NCBI GenBank assembly: GCA_008508345.1
Contig: QNGE01003078.1
Coordinates: forward strand, 1-64,000
Direction of reading: 5' to 3'
DNA: 64,000 nucleotides
DNA from: Paragonimus westermani
Lineage: Eukaryota; Platyhelminthes; Trematoda; Plagiorchiida; Troglotrematidae
The notes under the pieces are model-generated. The model had not been told where the DNA came from and ran no database searches. It saw only the letters and a program-made list of their open reading frames with translations. This document shows positions 36,569 through 49,901 of this stretch, piece after piece. A program made the position numbers and the translations under genes. How positions within the stretch are numbered: the stretch's first letter is position 1; each line of letters begins with the position of its first letter.

Positions 36569-39500
36569 ATAAACCCGAGCTACAAACAACAGCACCACCA
36601 CTGTTCCCAACCATCAGAAGCTTAACTTTTGTAAACAAACAACCGAGTCGCGATAGAAGCATCCGTTGGAAGGCCTTCTCGCGACTTTCGCTGCCTCCTG
36701 GCTTGTACTGGCCGTTGCTACTTCACTGATAATGCAGTTATGTGTGATTGTTGTGCTTGGAATCAAATTAACCTTCATACTGGACAGATATGTTTTTTTG
36801 ATCAAATTGGTGTTCAGGTACCTCAGTGTTAAGGCTGATGGTTAAATGCTACCCGTCCGAGTTCACTCAGCAGTACATTTTCACAAATGATAGCCTTGTC
36901 ATCTCCTGTTCTGCTGGCGATTGAATCTGCCCGTTTACTCGAAATGTATGATATCTTCATGCTTAAACTGGTGAGCACGTTGCTCTGTTGATCCGTAGGT
37001 TAGTCTCCTTAATTTTGCCGCTCTGGCACGAAATTCACCTTATTAATCGCGATGCACCAGATCGAAGGCGGAACTCGTGATTGCATTATCTCAACATTTC
37101 CATTTGTGTAGTCATCAGAACAGTAGCCAGTAATGATCTTATTTTGTGGGTTTTATATTTCGGTTACAGTTAATCAACTACTTAATTAATTAATTACCGT
37201 TAGTAACATGCAATTTTACATGACTCACATTTCTTCACATCAAAGCACATAGAATGGGCTATAAAGTTTCGCTTGGCCTATTTCCGACATCCTCTTGAAA
37301 ACGAAAGGATTTGGTAACAGGTATGCAGCGGGGTAACGATACCCATTTTTCTCTCCCTTGTCAGGCGCATGGGTTAGACAGATCGAACGCGAGAACAGCG
37401 TTGGAATGTAATTTGCAATCGAACTTGTTTAGTGGTTGCGAATGTTGCTACACAATCATTCTAGTGAGGGGAACAATGACAGATGACCATCATTCTATCC
37501 ACTTCAGACACCAAGTGTGATGACGTAGCTTTCCCTGTTGTCGATTGTGATCAATTTTCCACCACTGGACAAACGGTCGATAATGCGAGCTTTCCAGAGC
37601 GGCATTTGCAACCTTCAGATTTGTTCAGTTCACGTGCCTGATGTAGGGATTACAAACAAACTCCCTTGCATTGACATCTGTTTCGCGGTTCAGGCCAGTC
37701 TCTCAAGCGGATGTCGAGATCCGACGACAAAATTTCCTGGGCTACCCTGTGCGTGGTTTTCAAAACCTTGTTCCCCAACAGGAAGGACTAAGCTGTCAGT
37801 CGCGTTTATTTAGCCTCTTCTTGGTGATTACACTCCAATCTTGCTAGCTGTTCAAAAGCAACACAAGACGGGCTGGCCTTAGTGCTTCTCTGGAACAAAC
37901 CTCATCAACATTCGCACTGCAAGTTTATCCTTCCGTGCGAAGTCTCTGTGAGATATGAAAACGATGTGAACGTTCAACTTGTCCGAACATTCCACGCAAA
38001 TGCAATCTGGATGTTTACTGCGTGCACACATGCTTTTCTCCTGACGGTTCGTGTTTGCGTAATCGGTCACCTGTCCATATTAGCCTGGTTCATGAGCAGG
38101 TGACATGGATATCTCACACCAGGGTAGAAAAAATGATAGTATATACTTATCCTGGGTTCGGCCTACGATAACTTCCCTCGTCAGGTGGTTAAGTGCGACT
38201 CACTGTGGTGACAATCGACAGGACTAGTGTAACATGTATTTAGAGCGCTGGGAGGTGTGACAAGATTATATATTTCAAAACGATTCTACCGAATGCAGTT
38301 TTCTGTCCATACCCAGAATGTCCACTACGTCAATGACTGTCTAGTTCTGTAGTCGGTTGAGCTTCTGTTGTGCGTGTGCTTTGGATTACTGTTGGGTGTC
38401 GAATTACTTTCGGATCGTGTACCTAGAATTGGACGGAATTGAACCAACCGGAGCGGGAGACATATAAAGCAGAATGTAGTCAGTAATAACCGAAACAAAA
38501 CAACAGATGTACACTACATATCATAATGTCACTGACCCTGAATACAACTCGGTCTCTATTTGGAAAGTATGACCATATAGAAATGTAATGTAACAACATC
38601 TCGACTGATGTACATTGTCAGTGAAACAAATTGGTCGCTAGACAATCCTGTTGCGTCATAGTCTGGGTTGTGTTGGTGTTCGTCAAACAATCACAGTTAT
38701 CCTTTTCCTTGTTAACATCATAAGCTTACTTATAACAACCGATACTCACACTGGAACTTATCGACACTCACGCACCCTGATCGTCCGAATCGGTTCTTTC
38801 ATTTACCCATTGGCAATTCTTAGTCATCTGAAGTAATTTAGGAGAGCAACATCACTTTTCTGACTCTCCTATTTTACAATGGCTACTTCAACAATATGTT
38901 ATTAAGTATGTTATTTTTCACACATCAGTTACTATCGAGCTGCACTTCATCAGGTTTGGCACACCTGGTACCTCAAAGGTCAGTCGTGCTCACTGCTACT
39001 TAAAATGAACTGCTGTCGATACCGTTGCAACTGTCGGCTACTAGGGTAGAGAACGTTGAGTGGAGTACGGGAGTGAGATACAACCCGGCGTTTTGTGAGT
39101 GGTCAGTCGAAACACTTAAGTGCTGAAGTCTTGTTGCTTTTACAAGCTTTGGACATTGATTTTTTCATACAGATAACGTTTAAATTGAAAGGAGAGGCGA
39201 ACGAAAATGAGCTAACACTCAAAGTGGAAAATCTGCACATAGGATAGAATTATCTTCCAAAACGTAGTTTCACGCGGGAAACGAGTAGCAATTGAGAATG
39301 GAACGTTTGGTCTTTGCGGGTTTATGTTGGGCAAGACTAACTGGTCGATTGGCTTACTTTTCATTACTGTTAATGTTGTGTTCATTAAGGTAATGAAACT
39401 TCGATAGCTGGCTACAAAACGTGTTGGTGTTTTTTTGATATCTGAAGTTGGAGATCGTGCAACTAATCCCTTGCTGCCGATGGCGTTTACTCAAATGTGG

Positions 39501-41905
39501 CGTGATCTTTACGAGAGTTGGTCTAAACCTGCAAGTAGCGTGAAATCAAACGAACAACTTGACGAAGTTTCTCTCTCTAGTTTGTTCAAAGGAAGACGGA
39601 CTTTTGTAATAAATGTACTTTGTAAAACGCGTCTTCTGTACTGTAGTTGACGATTTCCTACAACCGACGCATTATTTAAAGAGATCAAGGGTGTTAAAGA
39701 TCGATACCACTGACATTGCGAGCTCGTCTACACTTTCTACAAGCAGTTTCGCCGTAGAATGGCTATTCAATGAGTTTTATTCAGGGGCTGATGGAGTTGG
39801 TAGACCTGAAACTTAATTCACCCTCTGTGAATACGAAATGTACATTTGTTCGTCTCTTTTTTGAGGGAGATCTCATGATCTAAGTTGTTATTGGAAAGTT
39901 CGAAAAAATCAGTCTAAACAACTTGTAACCCAATTTCATGTGAGTTTCCGCTCAATGCCCGTTACATGTCACAATTGAACAACAAACTCTCATATTCTAC
40001 GGTCAGCTTTTGTGTGTACTTAATTGTCTGCTTATATAGAACATATATTAGTTGTGCTACGACGCGGTTACTTGTCAAGTTAATTGAGCATTATCTTGTG
40101 CATTGCGATTAAAACGGTTTCAAACGCGAACGTTTCTCGTTTGACCGAACCTGATCAGTGCCAGTTGGAGAGGCTATTCAAATTGTACGGAATGACAATA
40201 AATTGATAGAAATTAATGAGATTTCGAACGTTGACTGCTGCGAAGTCCGTGGGCATTAGGTGACCCTGAAGTTTACACCCAAAAGTTTGTACGGACCTCT
40301 ACAGTTTTGTGGGCTACAATCAATCAAATTCACCATTTGGAACAAGGATTGTGCAATGGTTAGCAAACACGCATCCCACAATCTCCATTGTCCGGTTTTC
40401 GTACTCACCCTGGTTAATGTTTTCATGTATACTGTGTTATAGTTAAGCCGATTTTCAAGAACAACACGAGGCTTCACTGTTCCGTTGGTCTTATGTCTTC
40501 AATTTTTATTTTCGGACAAACAGTTCTAGAATGTGATGATAGAGAACTTCCCAGTCCTCACCTCGCTGACATGGCTAGTGAACAATTCAAACTATATCAT
40601 ATTGGTTTGTGAGTTAGTGTTATTAGTATCCTTCAAGCATTCTAATAGAATGCGATATACACTGGTGTGAATACAATCGAACGAACAAAACTTACCTTGA
40701 AAGATAGATTATCCAGGCGAAGCATGGGAATAAATCCGTAGGGGGTTGTGTCTCACGTGTACTTGGTTTAGGAGGCTCAGTGCAATTCTTAAAGTTTGTT
40801 TGTTTGGCTTCGGAATCTTAGCGTAATTAAGAAATCTGATCTGGAACTCTGATCGATTTACAGATTGAGATAGTGAGGTCGTGTCAGACCACACATAGTC
40901 GTACTAAGAGTACTACTCGTTTTGTAATACTAATGCGAAGTAGTTTTGGAGAATGGCGCAACTACGACCACCGCCACTTTCTGGAATCATCCGATTCAGG
41001 ACCGACTATTTCACTGAAAAATCTATGTAATTTCACTCATTGTCCATGAGGCTGACCAGGAGGTACTGTGGCAGGGATTGTTGCTAGCTTCAACAATGAC
41101 GTAGAATACTGTGGAACAAAACTGCTAAAGTGTACAACGGAAGAACTAGAAATGGTCTGAATGCAGGTACATCATTAACTGCGGCGCACTGTCATTCAGG
41201 ATGGTGTTTTGAGTGATCACGAGGACCGCAGTCAGGCAGGCGAAACCTACTCACCTCAATTACGATTTGTATTATGGCACCCCGCTGTTACTTGATCATC
41301 AGGTAGTTCTGTGCAATGTTTAGCTGGCATGTCCTCTGGTTCAACGCACAAAATTTGCAGACCTATCATACTGTTCCGTGGAAATTTCAGTAGACCCTGG
41401 TAACGCGACTCAGCCTTCACGCTCGCGGATCTATGCCGAACAGCGGTACCATAAGCTTAATGTCTATCATCTCCGTCGCTCACGTTGTTGAGATTGGGGG
41501 GGAGCGCAGACTGGTAGCTCACATATCAATATATACACCCTGACAAACGAACCTCAATGGCTTCTACGTTGAATCAGTTTATATTAGGTTGTGGAGGCCA
41601 GGTCAGTCCACATAGTGCCACCATGATGGAAATCTTGGAGGTAGGAGATGGAGCTTTCTTAGGGTGGTTGAATGATTGAAAAGAATAAACTGGTCAATGA
41701 AAAACCCCATCATCCTGCTGTTTTATTAGTCTCAAGCAAATTGATGGATTGCTACCCTACGTAGATCGATAAATGCAAACTTCACATCGAGTGCGGTTAT
41801 TACAACGGTCCAAAACGCAGTATAAACGTCGTCCCGTTATCTGGATATTGTGTCCATCAGATCCAACCTCCACTAAAAGTATGTGACCACTCTTGTCATT
41901 GAATA

Positions 41906-42355
41906 ATGGAACGAGGGTTTCGACCTGACTTCAATGGGCACAAAGAAACCTTGAGAATGCTTTTGAACAATACCTCTGTCACTGCTGTCAACAAAGTAGT
42001 CGGAAATATATCCGAAAGGTTTGGTGAATTATTCGATACATGCCATCAAAATCAATGTTTACTTTTGATACAACTAGTGAACCTTCCTATGTTTACCGTG
42101 TTCATTTTTATGAGAGAAATTTTAAACATTATATCTTGGCTTCAGTACAATTACTGTGGCCGTATCTGTGGTTACCGAGTTCAGCCACTTCTGTCTTCAC
42201 CCATGGAGCAACATAACGGTAGACCAATTTGCCTACAGAGTTTCGCATCGATTAATTTTAGGAATAAGTTGGTCTACTTGGAAAGTGTGAATGAGAGGGT
42301 CAACAAAAGTGGTATCAAACAGAGTGTACAGACTATATCGGCCAATATCGTTTGA
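41906..42355 (+). other. Unassigned open reading frame
   Basis: 149 codons beginning with ATG (ERGFRPDFNGHKETLRMLL; later NFRNKLVYLESVNERVNKSG). Mixed hydrophobic and charged sequence with no known domain. It could be a decayed repeat or a chance frame. Confidence 0.2.
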
Positions 42356-45300
42356 TGTGATAGCTTAGGCCTGTTTGAACTCCTTGATACACGAAGCGAT
42401 TCCACAATCTCACACTGCAAACATTGTGATAAAAGGATAGGAGGTGTGTAGGTTGTTACCACGAATTTGATAAGAACGAAGTGAAACTAAACGAACAACC
42501 TTATTATCTGCCTTTCAGGTGGCTCACAAATTTTGATCAAGATGTTCGTTACGAATCTTCCATCCCACAGAACACAAAAGCCGTTTGATCTAGGGCGGTT
42601 TGTGTTGGGAGAAAGAACCGGTATATTTGTCCTTAATACAGGTGTGTACGTTCACTTCTAGCATGATTTTGTGAAAATTAACAGTCAGCAACTCATGTAA
42701 CATTTCTGTTGGCACTTTTTAGCAAATGACATTCGGGTGTTTGTTGTTTAACGGTTGTCTCCTTAAACCGATTGTTACGGTGCTCTTTAAAAATGGGACG
42801 ATCTCTTTTCACTAGGAACTACTCTCGCTTTGTTCAGGTAGGGATTCCCCTAAGCATTTGTGTCGTCTTCGTCTACTAAAGCATTACCTCTCACTAGGCC
42901 ACCACGATTGACTGTCGAAAAGTAAGAACGTAATGGTGTTCATTTCACCCGTTGTCGAAGTCAAAAGGAACAGGCCGATAACATGTCATTCGGCCGCAGC
43001 TCGAGGTCCTTCCAAAGTATGCCATTACAGCCAGAGGCCAAGTGGGGACTTGGACTGTACTAATCGTATGTTGGAAGTAGGTTTGACAAAATGAACAATG
43101 CATGTGCTCCGCTAATGTACCCATACACTTCTCGAGACTGGTACCAACTCTTCAAGTCGTACACGTTATAAACTATTCCGAATTTGAGTGTGACCCAATG
43201 GTTACACGAACTTGGCAGTGACGTGAGTAACGGTGAAACCCTGTGGTGAACCTGGAGGGAAGTGTTACAACGGTAGCGACCATACGGAGGTTTCAAAGTC
43301 CGAAAGTGGTCACTGTATCAAGTAGGAAGGCGGCTTCACTTGAATAGATTCACTGTTCGTTGTACGAATGATATAGCTGTTGGACGGTGTATTTCATTTT
43401 TATGTACAACGACTGGTCTCTACATTTTTAGTCAAGTAACCTGCAGATGACACAAACGGTTCCACCACGTGTCACGAACTGGTAGGCACGTGTTTTTATA
43501 AGATAAACAGTATCGCTACAATGATTGATCGAACATGTACACATTCCCGATGACTGAGAGTTAGACTAGTTCTCTCGGTCTATTCTCTATCCGAAACATA
43601 TGGGCGGTGTCTTTTGCACAAGCGTCCGCCAAATCAAGCGACGATACTTATGGGTGCCTTCAGTTTATGCAGGTAATGGTCTTACGCTGCAGTACAGCTA
43701 GTTGGCCACTCTTCGGGCTCGTCAATAAATGTCCCTGGCATCATACAGTGTGATGTTTTTGTGCACAAGAGACAGTTCATAATTTTCTTGGATAAAACGA
43801 TGACCAGTGGTATCAAATGTCATGCGAGTGTGATGAGGGGCATTCACACGAGTAGATCAAAACGGATTATATGGGGACGCTGAACTACACTGTCCTTGAT
43901 GAAATGTGAAAATGTGATAGGCTACACTGTTTTCGTGGAATCATCTCATCGGTGCACCGCCTGGGGCTTAGTAGTGGTCGTTTTTGCTAGTATCAACTCA
44001 TCCATTTTCTGCACTGTACACATTTACCCTCACCTAGATAGAGAACAGAAATCAGATATATTGTGTATGACGAAATTCTAGGAAAGAACGTTAGTTGTTC
44101 ACAACCTAAATTCGTCCAAAAAAAATTGAAATCGTAACAAAATGGACCAAACCTTTTTACTAACATAAATATATTTAGCTGAATTCTGATGTCCGGTTCA
44201 AGCGAGATCTACCAGGCCAGTTTAATGATCTGAAATCTGCTCGCGTCTCACTGTGCCGGCCAGAAACAAAAATGCAAGATAACTCGTCATGTTCAGATTC
44301 AAATGAACAAATGTCGATTAGCAGAAAACGTTTCACTCATATTGTTATGTCGGAAATTTAGGCGATTTTATGTATTTCTTTACATGAATTTCGATTATGA
44401 ACAACCAAAAATATCTCAGATAAACCAAATCCTTATAATAAAACCAGGCGCTTATCGCGTGATCTGTCAGTCTGTCGAATCGATTTTACCTCAGTGTTCA
44501 GATGGTATGAACGATTTTGTCCTTTTTTCCGCACGGTTGCACTTTGCATTTTGGGTTCTGCATAGTCGTCTTCCTGATTGCCGAATATGAAGACTAAATA
44601 GGAACACAACTGCAGTGACTAGACTATGTGCTTCCCACATCACTCAGATTTGACAGGGGACTGGCATCCAGAACAAACGTGAATGGAAATTGGCGAGAAA
44701 CATAAGCTAACTTAGGAGGACGCGACGGTTACAACGTCAACTGAGTGAGCCCTCCCAGGTCGGCCCTATAGTGTTTATTGGTTACGAAATAGGCGACCGA
44801 TATTTAGATTGGTATAAATCCGAATACAAATAACGTTTGGTTCCAAAGTCCACACTCAAAGACCCTTAGGTTTTTCCACTGCAATCAGAACAAATGAGTA
44901 TGGTTGGTAAATGCTTTACTCTCATTGAAAGTATTGTGGTGATGACGAAAAACAGAACTATACTAAGTGGGGACAATCAGGTGATTGTGAGATCATACAT
45001 GAGAATAGGAGTTAAAGAATGATCACGCAAGAAGAAATGCTTCCACATGCTAAGCTAACATTGAAAAACCTTTCGTTAAGAAGTTATCAATATATGCAAA
45101 TAGAGGTATGTTTGGTGTTTACGTAAACCACAAGTCACCTATTTCTATTGGCTGTATGGACAGCCTTTTTCTGGGCTAGGGACAGCACTGTATTTTGACT
45201 GCATAAGTGGCCGATCGTTCACGTTCGGTCGTAAAATTCTCATTCTAGTATACCTTTTTGCCTGACTTCAATCAAGTCGAATCAATACGGACTCAAACTT

Positions 45301-46273
45301 CTCTCGCCGGTGAGCAGTCATTAACTGTGAACATGCAGCAGTAAACCTGGTCGGTAAATTCTTATCTCGTGATTATTGAGTCAATTTAACGATAAACCAA
45401 CGCCGGCTGATACAGCACCAATCGAGAGCTATTGTGGGTGAAAGTTTACAGGTGATGACTTGACCAAATTAATTGAGGGATCAACAGGAGTAGTGATCAG
45501 CAAGCCCTTCATGCGAGCACCAGTGCTGAGTTCATATTAGTGGACATACTTCTAGTCCAGTAGGTTGGTTGCGAGTTTCGTTTTATTCCGAAATCCACTA
45601 ACAACCATGACTGGTACTCAATCTCAGATATACCGGAACCGTCTTGTTATGTATATATAGCTAGTAAAAACACTCTGCTTCAAATCTACTGTCGTCCGTG
45701 TCCCAGAGATCTGTTTACACTACCACTCAAAACAGACGATACACAATTCAACGATACAACATACAGTAGCCTTCCGCTACGAATTCATTTCGACTCTATT
45801 CAAACAGCACGTGAAATGCCATACAAAAACATTGCTGTAGAAAACTGAAATATTTTTCGATTATCAAACAGTCGGAAACGTTCTACAGGAATAAACCCAA
45901 ACACCTGTGCTTTGCGTGATAGGGCACCAATAGATAAATGCGTTTATAGTCAGGAGAAACACTTTTCTTCTTTGGAATTATAAATGAATTCCGTGTGACT
46001 TGTTGATAATTGGTAGTTACACCGTTAGTGACAGTGGTTCATCCGTTCCTTTTGGTGAACTTTCAACACACGTGTTGGTATCGATTTCAGAACATCATTA
46101 CTGTTCAACGGCTGATAAAACTGAAAGCGTACAACTATAGTGTCCAGTTGACAAGTAGGAATAAACCAAGTAATGAGTTCAGTGATCTTGAAAGTCCTAA
46201 TTGCGGGGTTATCGATTAAAGTTAACAGAACGATTACTGTCTCCCCTCGAGACAATCGGGCAACCTGATCATT

Positions 46274-46274
46274 N
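46274..46274. other. Single-N contig join
   Basis: Isolated N between CCTGATCATT and GAGCGAAACT. True gap length unknown. Confidence 0.7.
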
Positions 46275-48782
46275 GAGCGAAACTCGAGTGTAGTGCTTGT
46301 TTTCGAAAGAGGCTGGATGGAAATTCTATTTGAATGTGAACGCTGCAATCAAATGTGAGTAATGGTCAGCTTGAAAATGGTGCGGTGTGTTTCATTTGCT
46401 CATAGCAGATGTGCATGTAAACGTGTGGAATGTATATCTTCCGAACGCGACATCGACAAACAAACGAGGAGTGGTAGATGTTGAGTAATTCAACCGCCAA
46501 ATAACAATCCGTGTAGAGTAAGCTGCCATAAGAGTTTATCAACTGTGTGTATAAAATTACCTGTTGGCACAGAAGCTGGAAATCACCTTGTTTGCAAAAC
46601 AACAGTCCAAAAGAGTTTCTGGTATCAACCAAACAGTTATTAGTCAGCGATCGTTTGACTACTGATGAAGATACTGTGACCAAATTTCAAGTGTTTCACG
46701 TCATCCTGGTTGTAATTACATTGGTAAATAATCTGAAATGCAGACAAATAAAGTAAATCGTAAATTCGGATACCAATGCTGATCCGTCTTTTACGTCGCA
46801 CTGGAAGTGGCAGTTCTGTTAGCCCTATGTTTATAATTAGTGACTTCATTTTGTTACTGCTCATTATTCTGAAATGATTGCTTAATGGTCAAAACACTAA
46901 GCCTCTTCCTTTCCACTTCACATTGTAACTCGATCCGATTTTTCGACTACCGTGGATGCTATTACCTCTAGATGCGTGTCTGCTATTAGTGTTCGTCCGA
47001 TCGTCTTTTTCTACCCGAATCGGATCCGGTTAACCAGCGTTTCGCCCTCATTGGTGATGTCCATTGTTGGTGTCCATTGCAGGCTGAAGAGAAGGAAACA
47101 AACGCAAATCTCGCAATATACATTCCATCCTTATCGATGACCATTAAATCAGAAAATGCACATTCCCAGAGTCATTCGAGAATCAATATATAGCCAGACA
47201 GACAAGTGAGTGCTGTTGACCTACAGCTTTGAAGATAACTTAGCGTTTGTGCCTCACACGTTTGCATAAAAGAAATGGGTGTCTGCGTCGGTTGGCACGG
47301 AGATGTAATTGTCAAATCACTACTAACAGGCTCTTATTCGGTCTATTCATGATGTGAACCGCTCGTCTTTGCGTATTGTTGTAATATCTGAGATCAGTAA
47401 ACTGACCTGTCCCTAATGTGCATAGGCACTTAGTTTCGGGGAAGTTACCTAACCCACGTTTGAAGATGACACTTTTCCAGTGGACAGTATGATACAAATG
47501 TTCAATTGTCTGCTGCCATGTTTTGTGCAAGACATCAATCTGGTGTTTTTAGTGGAGTGGCTACATACTTTGGGCGGTTTGTATGCTATGGGAATAACAC
47601 TTGTAGAGAGCTGGTGTAATTAAAATTTTTACTCCACAGGTTTTTTAAACGTCTTGTGAACTTTTGCCAAGTTCTGTAGGTTCGGCTGAGGTTTTTTGTG
47701 GTATTTTCGCTGATCATTTCCCATCCGTTTGTCAGAGTTCGTAGGTCACCTATACCAGTTTAGTCTTTCCTTTTGATCAACTCACAACTCTTCCCTATTA
47801 AAAAGTGATCCATCACATCGTTTTCAATTTGGGTTGTCTCATGAGATCTATTATGAGTTTTATAACTGGTACATAAATTATGTTCAAAAATGCCTTGAAG
47901 TAAAGAATACTCTGCACATTCCCGTAGGTGACCCGCTTTCCTTTTCAGTCTCTCTAACACACACAACATTAGTGGTGCTGTCACACCGGCATCCGCATAT
48001 GTGCATTCCCATTTTCGCATTTACACCGTCCACTGTGGCGAACAGCTTCTCACATCTCCTTGCCGTCACCTTACAACTTCATTCACACACATCCCTAATG
48101 TTTTCTGTCTCATAATCTCCTGTTGTATAGTACGCTGTCAATACTATAGAACAGAAATCTGTCCAACTGTAAGTTGTATGTTCCAGTTCTTTTAACTGCA
48201 ATGCTTACATTTTTAACTGTACGTCATGCTCCTAATTGTTTCTGCTTTCACTCTGAACAGTTGTGCATCACGTTTGTCTACAAGTTGAACAGTCAGCCCT
48301 CTTTCAACTTTATGTCGGCTACTATTTATGTGTACAGTGTAACAAAGTTGGTGGTTTGGAACAGACTTAATCATAAGAACTCTTAGTTACTTTTGGATTC
48401 AAATCAGCGACATGAACTACATTTTCTACGCTGCGTGCACTTCACCAGTTAAGTTAGGTGGCAACGTCGAAAGCTTGAAAATTTCAGGTTTGTACTACGC
48501 CTCCATCCATTGTGTCATACACAGCCCATCAGATGATTTAGGAGGATTGCTGTCTCTGTAGTGTGCGTAAACTACCAACTCTAATCGTTTAGGTTATTAC
48601 ACTTTCCGAGTACTACTGACATTTCAAAGAAGCCTATCTCACTTTAGATTTTGAACTGCTGCTAACATTCACTCTGCTCAACCTTGAATATACTTGATAA
48701 CTTGGACTACTGTGTTTTTAACCCTCCTCCAAACATTCCTATAATCAAACATGATAATCGACCAACTGTGATAAATATGAAT

Positions 48783-49174
48783 GATTTTGTGGTGAAAATC
48801 TACTCGACTCACTGCTTTCCCAAACTCCAACACAATTGAAGATCTAACCAACAACCAATTCAAACGTCCCGTTCAACATAACGTATCAGAATTGGACGAA
48901 CAGTCTCAGTGTCATGACCTCCGTTGTTCGCTAAGTTCTTTGTTCCGTACTGCATCAATCACCCTAAGATTTGTGACTTTGCATTTGTCAGTATGATCAG
49001 CCAATGGTAGATTGTGATTTATTTAATAGTTTTACATCCATGAATTTGGCTTCTTGTCTCATGAGGGAGAACTGTTTACTGTAACCGGTGTGAGGTTTTC
49101 TCCTTGTAAATTGTGTGGGATGTTTAAAATCGGATACGATTTCTGGGTTTATTCGGAGTCCCTAACTCCGAGTG
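48783..49174 (+). repeat. 390-bp repeated unit, copy 1
   Basis: About 98% identical to 60304-60677 and 60761-61140. It starts near TGTGGTGAAAATCTAC and ends near CGGAGTCCCTAACTCCG, a small hairpin. One frame is open for about 55 codons (NNQFKRPVQH, SELDEQSQCHDLRCSLSSLF, ITLRFVTLHL) up to a possible donor GTCAGT. So it is either a duplicated exon or a short interspersed repeat. Confidence 0.75.
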
Positions 49175-49867
49175 TTACAAATTTGACTGTTAACTTGATC
49201 AGTCTCCGTTGCCTCTAAATAGATGGAAGTGCATGACTCCAACGATCTCCAGGAGGATATTCTGAAAACCCGAGATTAAATATTAGACTGAATGTTACCA
49301 CCATAAGGAGCGAGGTACTTTACTGTAGATGGCCTCTCCATCGAGCACCCAGGTATCGCAGATATCCGAGGACAGATAATTTAATTGACAGTAGAACAAC
49401 AAATGGAAGGTTGTGGTAGTCAAATTCCCAGCACGTTCACGCAGTCCGCGGCTGTGACCAAGTCACGATAGGAGCATTGTCAGCTGAAATCCGTGGTCAA
49501 CAACCGATGTTATGCAGCGTACGTACCATTAAAAGGCCCACCTTTACAGTATTTTGCCTAAGCTTAAGAAGAATAATGGCATTTCTGAACGCAAGATTTA
49601 AATTATGAACTACCGGAGCTTCCAAGGTCCTCCGAGATCACTGAACCTAATCTCGCTTAAACGAAGGTGTATAAAAATGAATTTTATTTAGGTGCAAAAA
49701 GCCAGATACAAAACCGCTCAATACTCTAGCCCGTTTATTTGTGATGTGACAGAATCCAAGGTGGGGTAGCTGTAAGTCCACAACGGGAAAGATGAGATCA
49801 GTGCTCGCTGTTGGTTTCAACTTTTTCATTACTCGAATGCACCACTAACTAAAGGAATCGAGTCGCG

Positions 49868-49901
49868 AGAACTTGGTGTACTTGGTGTACACTTGGTGTA
49901 C
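49868..49901. repeat. Short tandem repeat, unit about 10 bases
   Basis: Three imperfect copies of ACTTGGTGTAC. Confidence 0.85.

Larger units (their letters stand above)
36569..48782. other. Long stretch without a supported gene
   Basis: Twelve kilobases of AT-rich sequence with only short open frames. The longest, 41906-42355 (+, 149 codons), shows no domain I recognise. An open stretch at 39435-39816 (+, two frames) could hold an exon pair but the phases do not fit. A lone N at 46274 is a contig join. No rRNA, tRNA or clear transposon seen. Confidence 0.5.

Noticed and set aside
39435..39816. Two adjacent open pieces that could be exons
   Set aside because: The only phase-compatible join needs a 25-nt intron; the plausible 41-nt intron is out of phase. 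No family match.
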